Assembly (NCBI GenBank): GCA_910579155.1
Contig: CAJTTS010000169.1
Location: 1 to 5,714 of the forward strand
DNA length: 5,714 bases
Origin: an uncultured Oscillospiraceae bacterium
GTDB taxonomy: Bacteria; Bacillota_A; Clostridia; Oscillospirales; Oscillospiraceae
Reading direction: 5' to 3'
Part shown: piece by piece, positions 4,511 to 5,714 of the stretch
How positions within the stretch are numbered: position 1 is the first letter of the stretch
How the letters are laid out: each line of letters begins with the position of its first letter
Program-made: the position numbers and the translations under genes
Notes under the pieces: model-generated
What the model saw: the letters and a program-made list of their open reading frames with translations, nothing else
The model's database searches: none
What the model was told of the DNA's origin: nothing

Positions 4511-5714
4511 ATGAAAAAAGTTACTGCTCTTTTGCTTGCCATGCTGCTGTGTTTTTCCGCGCTGGCCGGGTGCTCCCAGTCCGAGCCTCAGGGCTCCGGC
4601 GCATCGCCCTCCAACCCCTCACAAAATAGCAGTTCCCCGTCCGAGCCCGTCACAATCACTGTCTGGCACGATGGGGACGAGGGGATTATGCAGACCATTG
4701 CCAATCAGGTCAACGCCCAGTTGGCGGATGACCTGATAACGGTGGTTTTCGAGAAGAAGACTGATATGCCCAATCAGCTCAAGCTGTACGGCAGCGATGC
4801 ATCCAACGCCCCGGACATGTACTTCTACGCCCACGATGTGCTGGGCAGTTTTGTGTCCATGGATATCGTGGCGCCCCTGTCCGATGTGGTGGATACCGGC
4901 ATCTTGGCCAACCACCTGCCCATGACAGTGGAGGCTGGACAGATCGGCGGTACCCAGTATCTTCTCCCGGTGTACTTTGAGACGCTGGTGTTCCTCTACA
5001 ACAAGGCCCTGTGGGAGGGGGACATCCCCGGCACCACCGAGGAACTCTACGACTACATGGTGGCTCATACCGACACCGCCGCCGGGACCTACGCCGTGGT
5101 CAACCAGCACACCAACGCCTATAACGTCTCTCCCTTCATCAACGGCTTCGGCGGCTACATCATCGACAACAACGCCAAGCCCGGCCTGACCGACTCCAAG
5201 ACCATTGAGGCGGCAGCTTATAATCAGAAGTTTGGTGCGCTCCAGGCGGACGGCGACTATAATACCGTCACCACCCTGTTCAACGAGGGCAAGGCCGCCG
5301 CCATTATCGGCGGGCCCTGGCTGGTGTCCGGCATCGAGGCTGCGGGCATCGACTACGGTATCGCCTCCCTGTCCGACATCAAGCTGCCCAACGGCAACGG
5401 CCTTGCCCCCTTCTCCGGCATCCAGGGCGTTGGTATACTGAAGGTGTCGCTGGCGGAGAAGAAGGACGCTCTGGCCAAGGTGCTCACCGCTATGGCCTCC
5501 CCGGAGTTGGGGGTGGACCTGGCCAACAAGGCCGGCTGTGCCCCCGCCAACAACAAATCCTATGATGACCCCCAGGTGGCCGCCAAGGAGATGATCGCCG
5601 TCATCCAGAAGACCGCATCCACCGCCCAACCCATGCCCAACATCCCCGAGATGGGGGTCATGTGGGGCCCGGTGGAGACCATGCTCACCGCCATCAACAA
5701 GAACGGCGCCGACC
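4511..5714 (+). CDS. MalE-like extracellular sugar-binding lipoprotein (partial, 3' end outside window)
   Basis: The frame is open from 4511 to the right edge, 401 codons, which is close to full length for family-1 ABC binding proteins, so only the C-terminal end is missing. It captures a sugar outside the membrane for an ABC importer. Residues 1-21 form a lipoprotein signal with lipobox L18-A19-G20-C21; the mature protein would be lipid-anchored at Cys21. A Ser/Pro/Asn-rich linker runs to about residue 45, then the binding domain starts with VTITVWHDGDEG. Family landmarks follow: FETLVFLYNKALW, the LFNEGKAAAIIGGPWLVSGIE segment, and near the end P374-MPNIPEMGVMWGP (W385), which strongly resembles the maltose/maltodextrin group. 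AAAGGAG lies 7 nt before the ATG. The exact sugar is inference from this motif. Permease genes would be expected downstream. GC-rich third positions match the divergent LacI-family gene and differ from the genes left of 3220. Confidence 0.92.
   Translation, partial: MKKVTALLLAMLLCFSALAGCSQSEPQGSGASPSNPSQNSSSPSEPVTITVWHDGDEGIMQTIANQVNAQLADDLITVVFEKKTDMPNQLKLYGSDASNAPDMYFYAHDVLGSFVSMDIVAPLSDVVDTGILANHLPMTVEAGQIGGTQYLLPVYFETLVFLYNKALWEGDIPGTTEELYDYMVAHTDTAAGTYAVVNQHTNAYNVSPFINGFGGYIIDNNAKPGLTDSKTIEAAAYNQKFGALQADGDYNTVTTLFNEGKAAAIIGGPWLVSGIEAAGIDYGIASLSDIKLPNGNGLAPFSGIQGVGILKVSLAEKKDALAKVLTAMASPELGVDLANKAGCAPANNKSYDDPQVAAKEMIAVIQKTASTAQPMPNIPEMGVMWGPVETMLTAINKNGAD

Noticed and set aside
4420..4629. 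A 69-codon frame in the lipoprotein leader, with an internal ATG at 4477 after AGGAG
   Set aside because: It overlaps the lipoprotein start in another frame, the AGGAG is only 3 nt from the internal ATG, and the peptide shows no leader-peptide features. It is kept out as a likely chance frame.
4619..5629. A 336-codon open frame on the minus strand
   Set aside because: It lies wholly antisense to the MalE-like gene, has a glycine/valine/histidine-rich shadow composition typical of GC-rich antisense frames, and has no family motif.

Overview
The window looks like a chromosomal segment from a Clostridia-type Firmicute. The evidence is strong AGGAGG-type ribosome-binding sites, consensus sigma-A promoters (TTGACA/TATAAT), a BlaI/M56 pair, an EFR1-type flavodoxin-ferredoxin protein and a LacI-controlled sugar-binding lipoprotein. 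The high GC of the right half would suit an Oscillospirales gut bacterium, but this is inference and the species cannot be named from the window.

Left region (1-1433), minus strand. An HU histone-like DNA-binding protein (start best placed at 286) has its own consensus promoter at 322-350. Upstream of it lies a gene for an EFR1-family protein (N-terminal flavodoxin domain, C-terminal pair of [4Fe-4S] clusters). That gene is broken by a one-base frameshift in an A6 run at 743-748; restoring one A gives a continuous protein of about 254 residues. It has its own promoter at 1204-1233.

Middle region (1340-3219), plus strand. A self-contained two-gene cassette encodes a BlaI/MecI-type winged-helix repressor followed 10 nt later by a BlaR1-type M56 membrane metallopeptidase with HEYVH zinc-site motif. 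A perfect 14-bp inverted repeat overlaps the blaI promoter, with a third related half-site 28 bp upstream. A strong intrinsic terminator follows the peptidase gene. No beta-lactamase or other effector gene is present, and the sensor domain is about 110 residues, too small to be a penicillin-binding domain. The usual logic would be: signal sensed outside, M56 protease activated, BlaI cleaved, cassette and unknown distant targets derepressed.

Right region (3268-5714) is visibly more GC-rich. A LacI-family repressor (minus, start best placed at 4287) is divergent from a MalE-like maltose/maltodextrin-type substrate-binding lipoprotein (plus, running off the right edge after 401 codons). The 223-nt intergenic region holds a near-consensus promoter for the lipoprotein gene (TTGACA-N18-TATACT). 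It also holds two exact copies, in opposite orientation, of a 12-bp LacI/CcpA-like operator core flanking that promoter 166 bp apart, and a leader hairpin whose 5' arm could also pair with the Shine-Dalgarno sequence. The repressor probably controls this sugar-uptake locus and itself. The transporter permeases would be expected just beyond the right edge.

No tRNA, rRNA, CRISPR array, insertion sequence or phage gene was seen.
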